Shown one piece after another: positions 43,092 through 52,418 of a stretch of DNA of 64,000 nucleotides. The stretch is from NCBI RefSeq assembly GCF_016863035.1, contig NZ_BOOC01000031.1:1-64000 (forward strand), read 5' to 3'. The position numbers and the translations under genes are program-made. The notes beneath the pieces were generated by a model that worked only from the letters and a program-made list of their open reading frames with translations, did no database searches and had not been told where the DNA came from. The first letter of the stretch is position 1; each line of letters opens with the position of its first letter. This DNA is from Microbispora corallina. Its GTDB lineage: Bacteria > Actinomycetota > Actinomycetes > Streptosporangiales > Streptosporangiaceae.

Positions 43092-46000
43092 ATGGCGGTA
43101 TCCCGGAGGAACTTCCTCGCGCTGGCCGGCGCCGGCGTGCTGGCCGCCGCGGTGGACGCGGGCGGCCTGCTGAGCCCGGTCCTGGTCACGCCGGCGGACG
43201 CCGATGCGGCGCCGGCGGTGAACGGCCGGGGTCTGTTCGGTGGGACCACGACGCTCGACAAGACGGTGCGCACCAACCAGCGTCAGGACACGGTGACGTG
43301 GACCGATTACGTGACCCTGCGTGAGGACGCCGGCGAGCCGCACCTGCTGCGGATCGACCCCGAGGTGGGCGTGTTCTACGCGCCGCCGACGCGCGTGCTG
43401 GACGCGTTCGTCCAGGTCACCGACATGCAGATCGTGGACGACAAGTCGCCCGCGCGGGTGGAGTTCACCGACCGGTGGGCCGACCTGGGCAGCACCATCA
43501 ACAAGGTGACGGATTCGGCGTATCGCCCGCAGGAGATGCTGTCCACCCACATCGTCGAGGCGATGGTCAGAGCCGTCCGCGACGTGCGGTTCGGCCCGAT
43601 GACAGGGCTGCCGTTCAGCTTCACCATCGCCACCGGCGACATGGTCGACAACGCGCAGTACAACGAGACCCGGTGGTACATCGACCTGCTCGACGGCGGC
43701 CACCAGATCAGCCCGGAGTCCGGGCAGCCCGGCCGGGAGCAGGACGGCGTCTCCGGCAACTTCAACGGCCACGACCGGCACTACTGGTCACCGGAGGGGC
43801 TCAACAACCGGGGCACGGACTTCTACCGGTTCACGTACAACTTCCCGATCGTCCAGGGGCTGCTGGCCGCCGCGCGCCGGCCGTTCACCTCCACCGGTCT
43901 CGGCATGCCCTGGTACGCCGTGATGGGCAACCACGACGGGGAGATCCAGGGCAACTACCCGGTGAACCCGACCTTCGTCGAGGGCGAGCTCGGGAATCTC
44001 CGCGACATCTCCGGCCTGGCCACCGACAGCAGAAAGGCGTGGATCAGCCAGGCGACCAGCGGCGAGGTGACCTTCCCCGCCGACACCGACGACCCGGGAC
44101 CACTCAACATGTTCGTGGACAACCTGCAGTTCCTGCCGGTGGCCGCGGACTCACGCCGGCGGATTCTCAACCACCACGACTTCGCCGCGGAGCACTGGAA
44201 CACGACGGGCAGCCCGCTCGGTCACGGGTTCCGGCATCCCGACGGGACCAACATCTACCTCACCGACTACGCGTTCGAGTCGACGACGGGCAGCCCGATC
44301 AGGTACATCGTGCTGGACACGCTCAACTACGACGCCGGGGCCAACGGGCGAATCCCCGGCGACCAGTTCAACCGGCTGGAGGCTCAGCTCAAGGCCAACA
44401 GCTCCTTCTACTACGACGGCAACGGTGCGCCGGTGCGCCAGGCCGGCGTGCAGGACAAGCTGTTCGTCGTCTTCGCCCACCACACCTTGAGGACACTGAA
44501 CAACAACGCGGCGAACGAAGTCGACTGGTTCGAGCCCGACTTCTACTTCGGCAAGTCGGTGGAACAGCTGCTGCTGCGCTACCCCAACGTGATCATGTAC
44601 GTCTGCGGTCACACCCACACCAACGAGATCGTCCCGCACATGCGAGGGATCACCACCTCGCTCCAGAACCATGTGCCGGGCGTCGGCGGGTTCTGGGAGG
44701 TGGCCACCGCTTCGCACATCGACTGGCCGGTGCAGAGCCGGCTGTTCGAGATCGCCGCCGGCCGGGACAAGATTTCCATCTTCACGACGATCATCGACAT
44801 CGCGGCGCCGGTGGCGTACGGCGGGGACCTGTCCACGCCCACGGCGCTCGCGTCGCTGGCCAGAGAACTGGCCGCCAACGACCCCACCGAACGCCCGCAT
44901 CCGCGCACCGGCGACGAGGGCGACCGCAACACCGTCCTGACGCTTCCGGCGCCTTTCTTCATCGGCACTCCGGATGTGTGGGGCACGTCGGTCACGGCGG
45001 TGGCGAACACCGCGGGGAACCTCGAGGTCTTCGGCACCAAGTCGGACGAGACGATCTGGTGGTTGCACGGCACGGGACTCGGCTCGTGGGCGAACTGGGC
45101 GCAGTTCCCGATCTGGGGCACGCTGCACGCGGTGGCCGCGGAGGCCGACAAGGACGGCCTGGTGGAGCTGTTCGGGGCGAACACCGATCAGTTCGGCCGG
45201 GTCTGGCGCACCGCGCAGGCGGCCAACGGCACATGGTCGAGCTGGGTCTCCATGGGTGACGTCAACGCCCGGTCCATCGCGGTGGCCCGCTGGGCGGGCG
45301 GAGGTCTGGAGGTCTTCGTCACCACGCCCGGCGGCGACGTCTGGCACATCTGGCAGCAGTCCGCCGGCGGGCCCTGGGGCACCTGGTCGACCGGGTTCGG
45401 GAAGCTGTCCGTCGCGTTCGTCCAGGTCGCCGCGGTCGCCGACAAGAACGGGATGATCCATGTGTTCGCCCTCGACGACAAGGGCACGTTGTGGCACCGA
45501 AGCCCCGTCGCGGGCGTCTGGGCCAACTGGGCGACGCTGGCCATCCCGTCGGGCCAGCGGTTCACGAAGATCGCCACGGCCGTGACCGGCGACGGACGGA
45601 TCGCGTTGTTCGCCCTCGACCACGACCGGCGCGCCTGGCGCACCTACCAGCAGTCGCCGGGCGGCGACACGTGGGGCACGTGGCAGCTGTTCGACGCCGG
45701 CCAGACCCGGATGACGCAACTGGCCGCCCGCAGGGACGGCGCGGGCCAGATCCGCCTGTTCGGTGTCGACCACGCCGGCCAGCTCTGGCACCGCCAGCAG
45801 ACGGCCGCGAACGCGGACGTCTGGAACGCGTGGGTGGCGTTCTCCACCCCCGGCGCCCTACGGCCCGACATTCCGATTGTGCCCGGCACGTCGAACACCC
45901 GGGAGCGCCTCATCATGCCGAACCTGATCGGTCAGACGCAGGACGTCGCGCAGAGCCTCATCCTCGAAACGGGCCTGAAGATCGGCACGGTCATCCAGGA

Positions 46001-46316
46001 GCTCAGCGTCCAACCGGTGGGCACCGTGTCCAGCCAGTCTCCGGCCCAGCCGGGCGAGGTGGCGTTCGAGGGCGACACGGTGAACCTCGCGATGTCGCTG
46101 GGCGGGGTCGAGGTGCCCGACCTGTACAAGCTGGACCCGGCCGTCGCGGAGGGCGAGCTGAGAGGCCTCGGGCTGGTGCCGTCCCGGGACAAGGACACGC
46201 TGACCTCCGATTCCGAGGAGATAAAGAAGGTCGTGTCCCAGAGGATCCCGGCCGGCAGGCTGGTCGCGGCCGGCGCCACCGTGCACTACTCGGTCGGGAA
46301 GGCCGACAACCGATGA
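43092..46316 (+). CDS. Tat-exported metallophosphoesterase with propeller and PASTA domains
   Basis: A 1074-residue secreted protein. The Tat signal is [12 protein letters not shown]. Residues about 45-600 are a TIGR03767-type metallophosphoesterase: [24 protein letters not shown] and CGHTHTNE are the metal-ligand motifs. Residues about 620-930 hold six blade-like repeats (LEVFG...[16 protein letters not shown] and similar), like the PLL-type lectin propeller. Two PASTA-like repeats follow ([21 protein letters not shown]). ATG at 43092 has AGGGAG upstream. It may act on phosphorylated surface polymers while binding glycans or peptidoglycan (inference). Confidence 0.88.
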   Translation: MAVSRRNFLALAGAGVLAAAVDAGGLLSPVLVTPADADAAPAVNGRGLFGGTTTLDKTVRTNQRQDTVTWTDYVTLREDAGEPHLLRIDPEVGVFYAPPTRVLDAFVQVTDMQIVDDKSPARVEFTDRWADLGSTINKVTDSAYRPQEMLSTHIVEAMVRAVRDVRFGPMTGLPFSFTIATGDMVDNAQYNETRWYIDLLDGGHQISPESGQPGREQDGVSGNFNGHDRHYWSPEGLNNRGTDFYRFTYNFPIVQGLLAAARRPFTSTGLGMPWYAVMGNHDGEIQGNYPVNPTFVEGELGNLRDISGLATDSRKAWISQATSGEVTFPADTDDPGPLNMFVDNLQFLPVAADSRRRILNHHDFAAEHWNTTGSPLGHGFRHPDGTNIYLTDYAFESTTGSPIRYIVLDTLNYDAGANGRIPGDQFNRLEAQLKANSSFYYDGNGAPVRQAGVQDKLFVVFAHHTLRTLNNNAANEVDWFEPDFYFGKSVEQLLLRYPNVIMYVCGHTHTNEIVPHMRGITTSLQNHVPGVGGFWEVATASHIDWPVQSRLFEIAAGRDKISIFTTIIDIAAPVAYGGDLSTPTALASLARELAANDPTERPHPRTGDEGDRNTVLTLPAPFFIGTPDVWGTSVTAVANTAGNLEVFGTKSDETIWWLHGTGLGSWANWAQFPIWGTLHAVAAEADKDGLVELFGANTDQFGRVWRTAQAANGTWSSWVSMGDVNARSIAVARWAGGGLEVFVTTPGGDVWHIWQQSAGGPWGTWSTGFGKLSVAFVQVAAVADKNGMIHVFALDDKGTLWHRSPVAGVWANWATLAIPSGQRFTKIATAVTGDGRIALFALDHDRRAWRTYQQSPGGDTWGTWQLFDAGQTRMTQLAARRDGAGQIRLFGVDHAGQLWHRQQTAANADVWNAWVAFSTPGALRPDIPIVPGTSNTRERLIMPNLIGQTQDVAQSLILETGLKIGTVIQELSVQPVGTVSSQSPAQPGEVAFEGDTVNLAMSLGGVEVPDLYKLDPAVAEGELRGLGLVPSRDKDTLTSDSEEIKKVVSQRIPAGRLVAAGATVHYSVGKADNR

Positions 46317-47257
46317 CCGCCGGCACCACAGTGCAGACGCTGGGGCCGGCCCGGGTGCGCCTCGACGCCGAGGTGCCCTGGGCGGCGCTCCAGCCGGTGC
46401 TGCGGGAGACGTGTACCGCGGCGTCGCCCGGGACGGTGGGCCTCGCCGGGTTCCGCGCCGGCCGGGTGCCGTTCCACCCGATCGACGAGCGTGCGGGCGC
46501 GCCGACGCTCCCCCAGGCGGTGGAGGCCGCCCTGCTCGACCTCGTGGCGACGGCGGCCCGCGAACACGGGCTCGATCCGCTGGGCCGCTTCGACGTCGAG
46601 ATCGTCGACTGCGGCGAGGGCGAGCCGCTGCGGTTCGCCGCGGTGCTCGACGTCCGGCCGGAGATCGCGATCCCGGACTTCTCGTCCCTGGTGATCCGGG
46701 TGGATCCGGTCGCGGTGTCCGAGGACGAGATCAGGGCGTGCCTCGACGGGCTGCGCGAGCACATGGCCACGCGGGAAGAGGCCGACCGGCTGTCAGGTGA
46801 CGAGGACGGGCTCCGCGCCGCACTCACCGAGCGGCTGTACCAGGCGAAGGACGCCGCCCGGCTGCGCGCCGCCCGCGACGAAGCCCTGAGGCGGCTCACC
46901 GAGGCCGCGGCGGTACCCGCGCCCGAGGGGCTGGTACGCGACGAGGTCGAACACCGCCGGCAGTGGATGCTCGCCGAGCTCCACCTGCTCGGCACGTCCC
47001 TGGCCGACCAGCTCGCCGCCACCGCCACCGCCACGACCGCGGAACAGCTCGACGCGGACCTCGTCGCGGCCACGACCCAACGCGTACGCAGCCAGCTCCT
47101 GCTCGACGCCGTGGCGGACGCCGAACGGCTGAGCGTGTCGGCCGCCGAACTGGCGGAGGCGGTCGCGCGCCGCGGCCACGCTCAGGTGACGGACGTCCGC
47201 AGGGACAAGGCACTCACTCTCGTCATGCGACGCGTGACGCTCATCGACCCTGCGTAG
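46313..47257 (+). CDS. Trigger-factor-like chaperone lacking the PPIase domain
   Basis: A 314-residue protein. The N-terminal part has the ribosome-binding signature GFRAGRVP (residues about 46-53) and the trigger-factor strand [22 protein letters not shown]. The FKBP-type PPIase domain is absent: the chain goes straight into the helical C-terminal domain ([20 protein letters not shown]). Its ATG overlaps the stop of the metallophosphoesterase gene (ATGA). It may be a dedicated chaperone for that large Tat substrate. The housekeeping trigger factor should be encoded elsewhere. Confidence 0.8.
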   Translation: MTAGTTVQTLGPARVRLDAEVPWAALQPVLRETCTAASPGTVGLAGFRAGRVPFHPIDERAGAPTLPQAVEAALLDLVATAAREHGLDPLGRFDVEIVDCGEGEPLRFAAVLDVRPEIAIPDFSSLVIRVDPVAVSEDEIRACLDGLREHMATREEADRLSGDEDGLRAALTERLYQAKDAARLRAARDEALRRLTEAAAVPAPEGLVRDEVEHRRQWMLAELHLLGTSLADQLAATATATTAEQLDADLVAATTQRVRSQLLLDAVADAERLSVSAAELAEAVARRGHAQVTDVRRDKALTLVMRRVTLIDPA

Positions 47258-47269
47258 ACGGCTCACCGC

Positions 47270-50110
47270 TCACGCGGTGGCGCAGGCCGCCTGGGCCGGC
47301 ACCACGTCGAGGCGGCTCCGTACCTGAGCCGCCGCGTCGGGTTCGAGTTCGTGGAGGACGGCCAGGACGAGTCGCCGTGCCTGGTGGGCGGCGTCGGCGT
47401 CGCCGGCGCGCTGCCGGCTGTCGGCGAGGTTCGCCTGGGTGGTGACCTCCATGAAGCGGTCGCCGAGCCGGCGCCACAGGGCGAGCGCCTGCTGGTAGCA
47501 GCGCTCGCCCTCCTGCGTGTCGTGTGTCCTGAAGTGCAGGCCGCCGAGGACGTCCCAGGCGGCCGCGGCTCCTGGGAGGTCGTCGATGGTGAGGAAGGTG
47601 TCCAGCGCTTCCCGGCAGTAGGCGAGGCCGGTCGCAGGGTCGCCGAGCAGGCCGTGGTACTCGCCGATCGTGGTGGCGGTGTACGCCTGGCCGAGTGTGT
47701 GCCCAATGGACTGGTAGAGCTGGAGGGCGTGTTCGCAGTGGGTCAGGGCCAGGCGGATGTCGCCACGGCGTTCGGCGACGACGCCGAGGTTGCGGTGGGT
47801 CGCGGCCAGCGCGACCTTGTTGCCGACGTGGTCGAACAGGCGCAGCGCCGTGCGGGTGTGGTGTTCCGCTTCGGCGAGGTCGCCCAGGGTGTCGTGGATC
47901 TTGGCGAGGGCGCTGTGGGCGTGGGCCTGTCCGGCTTCGTCGCCGAGGCCTCGCGCGGCGCGCAGGGCGGCGCGTTGGACGCGCTGGTTGTCCCGCCAGT
48001 ACCCCCCGGTGCACAGGAACGGGCCCAGAGCCCAGGCGAGTTGCCAGGTGTGCCGGTCGAACCCGTCCGGTGGGCGGGCCACGACGGCGAGCAGCACGTC
48101 CCGTTCGGAGGCGAACCAGGCCTGGGCCGCCCGCAGATCGGCCAGAGGCTGTGCGGTGACGCCGGGCGCCGGTGGAGACAGCTCGATCGGATCCCGTCCG
48201 CGTGCGAGCAGCAGGGTGGCCGCGTGCGCCGTGTGCAGGTGGTGGTCCAGGAACCGCCGCCGCGCCGCGGCCTGCTGCTCGTCGCCGTCGTGCCCGTGTG
48301 CCTGTTCGACGGCGTAGGCGCGGAGCAGTTCGTGCATGCCGAAGCGGCCGGACCTGGTCTCGGTGAGCAGGTGCGCGCGGGTCAGCTCGGCCAGCAGCGG
48401 CTGGACCTCCCGTATCCGCAGGCCCGCCAGACTGGCCGCCGCGGGTGGGGCGATGTCGGGTCCTGGGCACAGTCCCAGCAGCCGGAACAGCCGTGCCGCC
48501 GGGGCGCTGAGGGCGTGGTAGGACCAGGAGAACACGGCCCGGATGTTGGTCGCCGGGTCGGCGCCGTCGAAGGGGTCGAGGGTGGCGGCGGCGTCACGCA
48601 ACTGCGCCGCGAGGTCGGCCAGCGGGAGGGCGGGGGCCATCGCGGCGCGGGCGGCGGCGACGGCCAGGGCCAGGGGCAGCCGGGCGCAGCGGGCGACGAT
48701 GTCCTCGACGGCCTGTGGCTCGGCGTCGACCCGTTGCGCACCGAGGCGGTGGGCGAGAAGCTGCCGCGCCTCGCCGAAGGAAGGCAGGCCGAGAGTCAGC
48801 GGGTGCGCCGCCTCGGCGGCGACCAGCCCGGGCAGTTGGTTGCGGCTGGTCACCACGACCAGGCTCCCGGGGGTGCCGGGCAGCAGCGTCCGGACCTGCC
48901 GCTCGTCGCGGGCGTTGTCGGCCACGACGAGGACCCGCTTGCCGGCCAGTACGCTGCGGTACAGGCCGGCCCGCGCCTGCGCCGAGGCGGGAACCTGGTC
49001 GCCCGGCACGCCGAGGGCGTCGAGGAATCCGTCCACCGCTTCGACCGGGTCCATCACGACGCCCCCGGGGTCGAAGCCGCGCAGGTCCACATACAGCTGA
49101 CCGTCCGGGAACCGTTCCGCCACGTGGTGCGCCCAGTGGACGGCCAGCGCCGTCTTGCCCACCCCTGCGGTGCCGGAGACCACCAGGACGGTCGCCGTCC
49201 GCGCCGGCTCCGGGCCCTGGCCGCCGGGGTACGGCGGTGTGTGGCGGTGCAGCCAGGCCAACTCCTCGTCCCGTCCGGTGAAGGCCCCGACCGCGCGGGG
49301 GAGCTGGGCAGGGACGACCCGTAACCGCCCGGCCGGTTGCGCCTGCACCACGGGCGGCGCCGAGTCGAGTGCCGGATCCTGCCGCAGGATGGCCGCCTCG
49401 AGAGCGCGCAGCTCAGAGCTCGGCTCGATGCCCAGCTCGTCGCCCAGCAGCTGCCGCAGCCGGTGGTAGACGGCCAGCGCCGCGGCCTGCCTGCCGCTCC
49501 GGTACAGCGCCAGCATCAGCAGCCGATGCACGTGTTCCCGGAACGGGGACCGCGCGATCAGCTCCTCCAACTCGGCCACCAGCGCGACGTGGTCCCCGAG
49601 CGCCAGCCGGGCTTCGGCGAGCCGCTCGACGGCGTCCAACCGGATCTCGTCGAGCCGCTGCGCCTGATTACGCAGCCAGGCGACCTCGGTCACGTCGAAC
49701 AGCGACGGCCCCCGCCACAGCCGCAGGGCCGCCGTCAGCCGAGCCGCCCTGCCGGCGAGGTCGCCGTCGTGCCCGCCCGGACGCAGGAGCCGGCCGGCCT
49801 GGCCGGCGTCGACCGCCTCCACCGGCAGGTCCAGCAGGTACCCCGGCGGCCGGGCCACGATCGTGTGACGTCCCCGCAACGCCTGCCGCAGGAACGAGAT
49901 GTGCCGCTGCAGGGTGTTCGCCGCCGTCGCCGGCGGGTCGTCCCCCCACACCGCGCCGATGAGCCGTTCCGCGCTGACCACTTCACCCGGCTGCAACGCG
50001 AGGACAGCCAGCACCGACTTGCGACGCAACCCCGTGAACGGGTACGGCGCACCGCCCACCGTGACATCAACCGGGCCGAGGAGACGGACCCGCACATCGT
50101 CCGCGTTCAC
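47270..50110 (-). CDS. AfsR/SARP-family regulator (BTAD, NB-ARC, TPR)
   Basis: A 946-residue regulator: an OmpR-like DNA-binding domain (residues 1-95, with NTLQRHISFLRQAL), the bacterial transcriptional activation domain (about 97-245), an NB-ARC ATPase (Walker A GTAGVGKT near 315; VLVVADNARDE) and C-terminal TPRs (about 690-930). This is the AfsR layout. It lies between two exoprotein genes whose promoters share GTTCCAC heptamers and is the best candidate to bind them. It is divergent from a TPR regulator gene. Confidence 0.92.
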   Translation of the reverse strand: MNADDVRVRLLGPVDVTVGGAPYPFTGLRRKSVLAVLALQPGEVVSAERLIGAVWGDDPPATAANTLQRHISFLRQALRGRHTIVARPPGYLLDLPVEAVDAGQAGRLLRPGGHDGDLAGRAARLTAALRLWRGPSLFDVTEVAWLRNQAQRLDEIRLDAVERLAEARLALGDHVALVAELEELIARSPFREHVHRLLMLALYRSGRQAAALAVYHRLRQLLGDELGIEPSSELRALEAAILRQDPALDSAPPVVQAQPAGRLRVVPAQLPRAVGAFTGRDEELAWLHRHTPPYPGGQGPEPARTATVLVVSGTAGVGKTALAVHWAHHVAERFPDGQLYVDLRGFDPGGVVMDPVEAVDGFLDALGVPGDQVPASAQARAGLYRSVLAGKRVLVVADNARDERQVRTLLPGTPGSLVVVTSRNQLPGLVAAEAAHPLTLGLPSFGEARQLLAHRLGAQRVDAEPQAVEDIVARCARLPLALAVAAARAAMAPALPLADLAAQLRDAAATLDPFDGADPATNIRAVFSWSYHALSAPAARLFRLLGLCPGPDIAPPAAASLAGLRIREVQPLLAELTRAHLLTETRSGRFGMHELLRAYAVEQAHGHDGDEQQAAARRRFLDHHLHTAHAATLLLARGRDPIELSPPAPGVTAQPLADLRAAQAWFASERDVLLAVVARPPDGFDRHTWQLAWALGPFLCTGGYWRDNQRVQRAALRAARGLGDEAGQAHAHSALAKIHDTLGDLAEAEHHTRTALRLFDHVGNKVALAATHRNLGVVAERRGDIRLALTHCEHALQLYQSIGHTLGQAYTATTIGEYHGLLGDPATGLAYCREALDTFLTIDDLPGAAAAWDVLGGLHFRTHDTQEGERCYQQALALWRRLGDRFMEVTTQANLADSRQRAGDADAAHQARRLVLAVLHELEPDAAAQVRSRLDVVPAQAACATA

Positions 50111-50318
50111 CGGTTCGCCGCATTCGCCGGTATGTCACCGGCTTGTCGAGCGCACCCCGCCAACGCCGGCATCTGTCGCCCCCAGCTCCCGTTCTTCCCA
50201 GCCCACCACGCGCCCCCTCGGCTGGGTCACCTCCAAAATACGGCGGGGCCATCCGAATGGTTCGCCGTTTCAGTGGCGTTTCAGGGACATTCCAGTGCCG
50301 GCTGCGAGCCTCGCTCAG
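50111..50318. promoter_or_regulatory. Divergent spacer of SARP and TPR genes
   Basis: A 208-bp spacer. The right half holds three heptamers at 11-bp period (50267-50295). No palindromic operator is seen near the SARP start. Confidence 0.5.
50267..50295 (+). promoter_or_regulatory. Three heptamers at 11-bp period
   Basis: GTTTCAG at 50267, GTTTCAG at 50278 and ATTCCAG at 50289, each separated by exactly 4 bp. This is the classical SARP binding layout, placed before the TPR gene. Confidence 0.7.
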
Positions 50319-52418
50319 GTGAGCCTTTCAGGGCCTTCAACGGCCGAGCCGTCGGCGCTGGTGTCCCGCGGCATGCAAGCGTTATGGAGCGACGGCGATC
50401 CGCACCGCAGCCGGCAGATCTTCGACGCGGCCTACCGGCAGGCCGAACAACGCGGCGACGGCCGCACCATGGCCGTGGCCGCGCTCGGGTGGGCGGGCCT
50501 GTGGATCAACGAACACCGCGGCATCGCCGGAGCCGCCATCATGCAGGACAGGCTCCAACGGGCGCTGGCGGCGACACCGCCGGACTCGGTGCTGGCGTTG
50601 CGTCTGCGTGCGCGCGTCGCCGCCGAATCCGACTACCGCCGGTCGGCGCACGAGTCCATCCGCGCCATCGCGGACGAAGCTCGCCGGAGCGCGGATCCGA
50701 CCGCCGTCGCCGAGGCGCTCAACCTCCTGCACCACTGCCTGCTCGGGCCGGACCACGCCGCCCTGCGGACACAGGTCGCGGACGCGCTCATCGCCGAGAG
50801 CGTCCGCACCGGCCGCCGCGGCGACATGGTCATGGGCATGCTGTGGCGCACCGTGGACCTCCTGCTGGAAGGACACCCCAACGTCGGCCGGCACCTCACC
50901 GAACTGCGCGGCCTGCTGCGAGAGGGCGACTTCCCCGCGGCCGGCTACGTCGTCGCGGCCATCGACGTGATGCTCGACATCCGGGCAGGTGACTTCAGCC
51001 GTGCCGAAGCCGGAGCCGAACACTGCCTCGAACTCGGATCCGACGTGGGCGACGCGGACGCGCCGGCGTGGTACGGCGCGCATATGGTGGCCATCCGGTG
51101 GTTCCAAGGCAGGATCGCCGAACTGATTCCCCTGCTTCGGGAGCTCGTCTCCTCACCGACGATCGGTCTGGCCGACTCCTCGCACCTCGCCGCGCTCGCG
51201 GTAGCCCTTGCCGCGAACGGCGAACGCAGGGAGGCGCTCGGCGCGCTCAAACGCGTCACCGGACGCGGTCTTTCCGCCATCCCGCAATCGAGCAGCCGGC
51301 TCGCCACGATCCATGCGGTCGTCGAAGCGGCCTACCTCCTCGGCGAACAGGACGTGGCGTCCGAGGCCTGTCAGGAGCTGGAGCCTTACGCCCACCTGCC
51401 CGTCATGGCCGGCCTGGGCGTGGCGTGCTTCGGATCCGTCCGGCACGCGCTCGGCGTGGCCGCCCTGACCTGCGGCCGCGTCGACGAGGCCGTCGGCCAC
51501 CTGAGTGCCGCGGTCTCCGACGACATCGCCCTGGGAAACTGGCCGGCCGCCGTACTGTCGCGGCATCGCCTGTCGGTCGCGCTCAGCCGCTGCCTCGACG
51601 ACGAACGACGATCCCAGGCACGACACCAGTTCGAGGCGGCCGAGACCGAGGCCGGCCGGCTCGCGATGGAGCTGAGCGGGCCTGGTGCCGGCGACGCCCA
51701 GGCCGAGAGCCCGCCACCGGACGCGGACGACGTCACCTGCGTACGGCACGGCCGGCGCTGGCACCTCCGGTTCCAGACGCTGTCCGCGTATGTCGACCAC
51801 TGTGTCGGGATGACGTACCTCGCCGTGCTGTTCGCCAACCCCGGGCAGGACATCGGCGCCGGCGAACTCACCATCGGTTTCGGGACCGGCGAGAACGCCG
51901 CGGCGGCCCGCCACGCCCACCCGACGTCGCACGCCCTGCTGGACCAGCAGGCGCTCAGCTCCTACAAGGCACGACTGGACGCCCTGCACACCGAGATCGC
52001 CCGATGCGATGCCATCGGAGACCAGCAACGGGCTGTCGAAGCCCACCGGGAGCGCGACTGGATCCTGGCGCAACTCCGGACGGCCACGGGGCTGGGCGGA
52101 CGCGTGCGCTCGTTCCCGACCAGCGACGAACGCGCCCGCATAGCCGTGGGAAAGGCCATTCGACGGGCCCTTGGCCGGGTCCAGGACGCGAACCCGGCCC
52201 TCGGAGCGATCCTGATCGCCGCGGTCAAGACCGGGCACCGCTGCGTCTACACGCCGCCCCCGCGCCCACCACGCGGGAGGCCGGCCGGCACGACGACCGG
52301 CCTCCCGCGGGAGGGGCCTGCCCTACTTCTCCCGCACCGGGGGCTTGTCGCCGCCACCGCCGGGAGTCCCGCCACCGCCGGTGGTGTCGCAGGTCGAGAG
52401 CGTGATGTCCACCGTTGA
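50319..52418 (+). CDS. TPR-rich regulator-like protein
   Basis: Up to 699 residues. The first 430 or so are helical TPR-like repeats. From about residue 472 comes a domain often found at the C-terminus of actinobacterial regulators (CVRHGRRWHLRFQTLSAYVDHCVGMTYLAVLFANPGQDI, ERARIAVGKAIRRALGRV, TGHRCVYTP). No DNA-binding or ATPase domain is visible, so it may sense or modulate, perhaps with the SARP. The start is uncertain: GTG at 50319, GTG at 50361 or ATG at 50373, none with a good ribosome binding site. The last 45 residues run through a strong hairpin and into the end of the convergent gene. Confidence 0.75.
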   Translation: MSLSGPSTAEPSALVSRGMQALWSDGDPHRSRQIFDAAYRQAEQRGDGRTMAVAALGWAGLWINEHRGIAGAAIMQDRLQRALAATPPDSVLALRLRARVAAESDYRRSAHESIRAIADEARRSADPTAVAEALNLLHHCLLGPDHAALRTQVADALIAESVRTGRRGDMVMGMLWRTVDLLLEGHPNVGRHLTELRGLLREGDFPAAGYVVAAIDVMLDIRAGDFSRAEAGAEHCLELGSDVGDADAPAWYGAHMVAIRWFQGRIAELIPLLRELVSSPTIGLADSSHLAALAVALAANGERREALGALKRVTGRGLSAIPQSSSRLATIHAVVEAAYLLGEQDVASEACQELEPYAHLPVMAGLGVACFGSVRHALGVAALTCGRVDEAVGHLSAAVSDDIALGNWPAAVLSRHRLSVALSRCLDDERRSQARHQFEAAETEAGRLAMELSGPGAGDAQAESPPPDADDVTCVRHGRRWHLRFQTLSAYVDHCVGMTYLAVLFANPGQDIGAGELTIGFGTGENAAAARHAHPTSHALLDQQALSSYKARLDALHTEIARCDAIGDQQRAVEAHRERDWILAQLRTATGLGGRVRSFPTSDERARIAVGKAIRRALGRVQDANPALGAILIAAVKTGHRCVYTPPPRPPRGRPAGTTTGLPREGPALLLPHRGLVAATAGSPATAGGVAGRERDVHR
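52272..52309. terminator. Bidirectional hairpin terminator
   Basis: A perfect 13-bp stem (CGCGGGAGGCCGG and its complement) with a 12-base loop, between the convergent TPR and beta-helix genes. Oddly, it lies inside the reading frame of the TPR gene. Confidence 0.8.

Noticed and set aside
40368..43781. Open frame of more than 1100 codons on the minus strand
   Set aside because: It is antisense to the triple-repeat, ECF42 and phosphoesterase genes, all of which have clear motifs.
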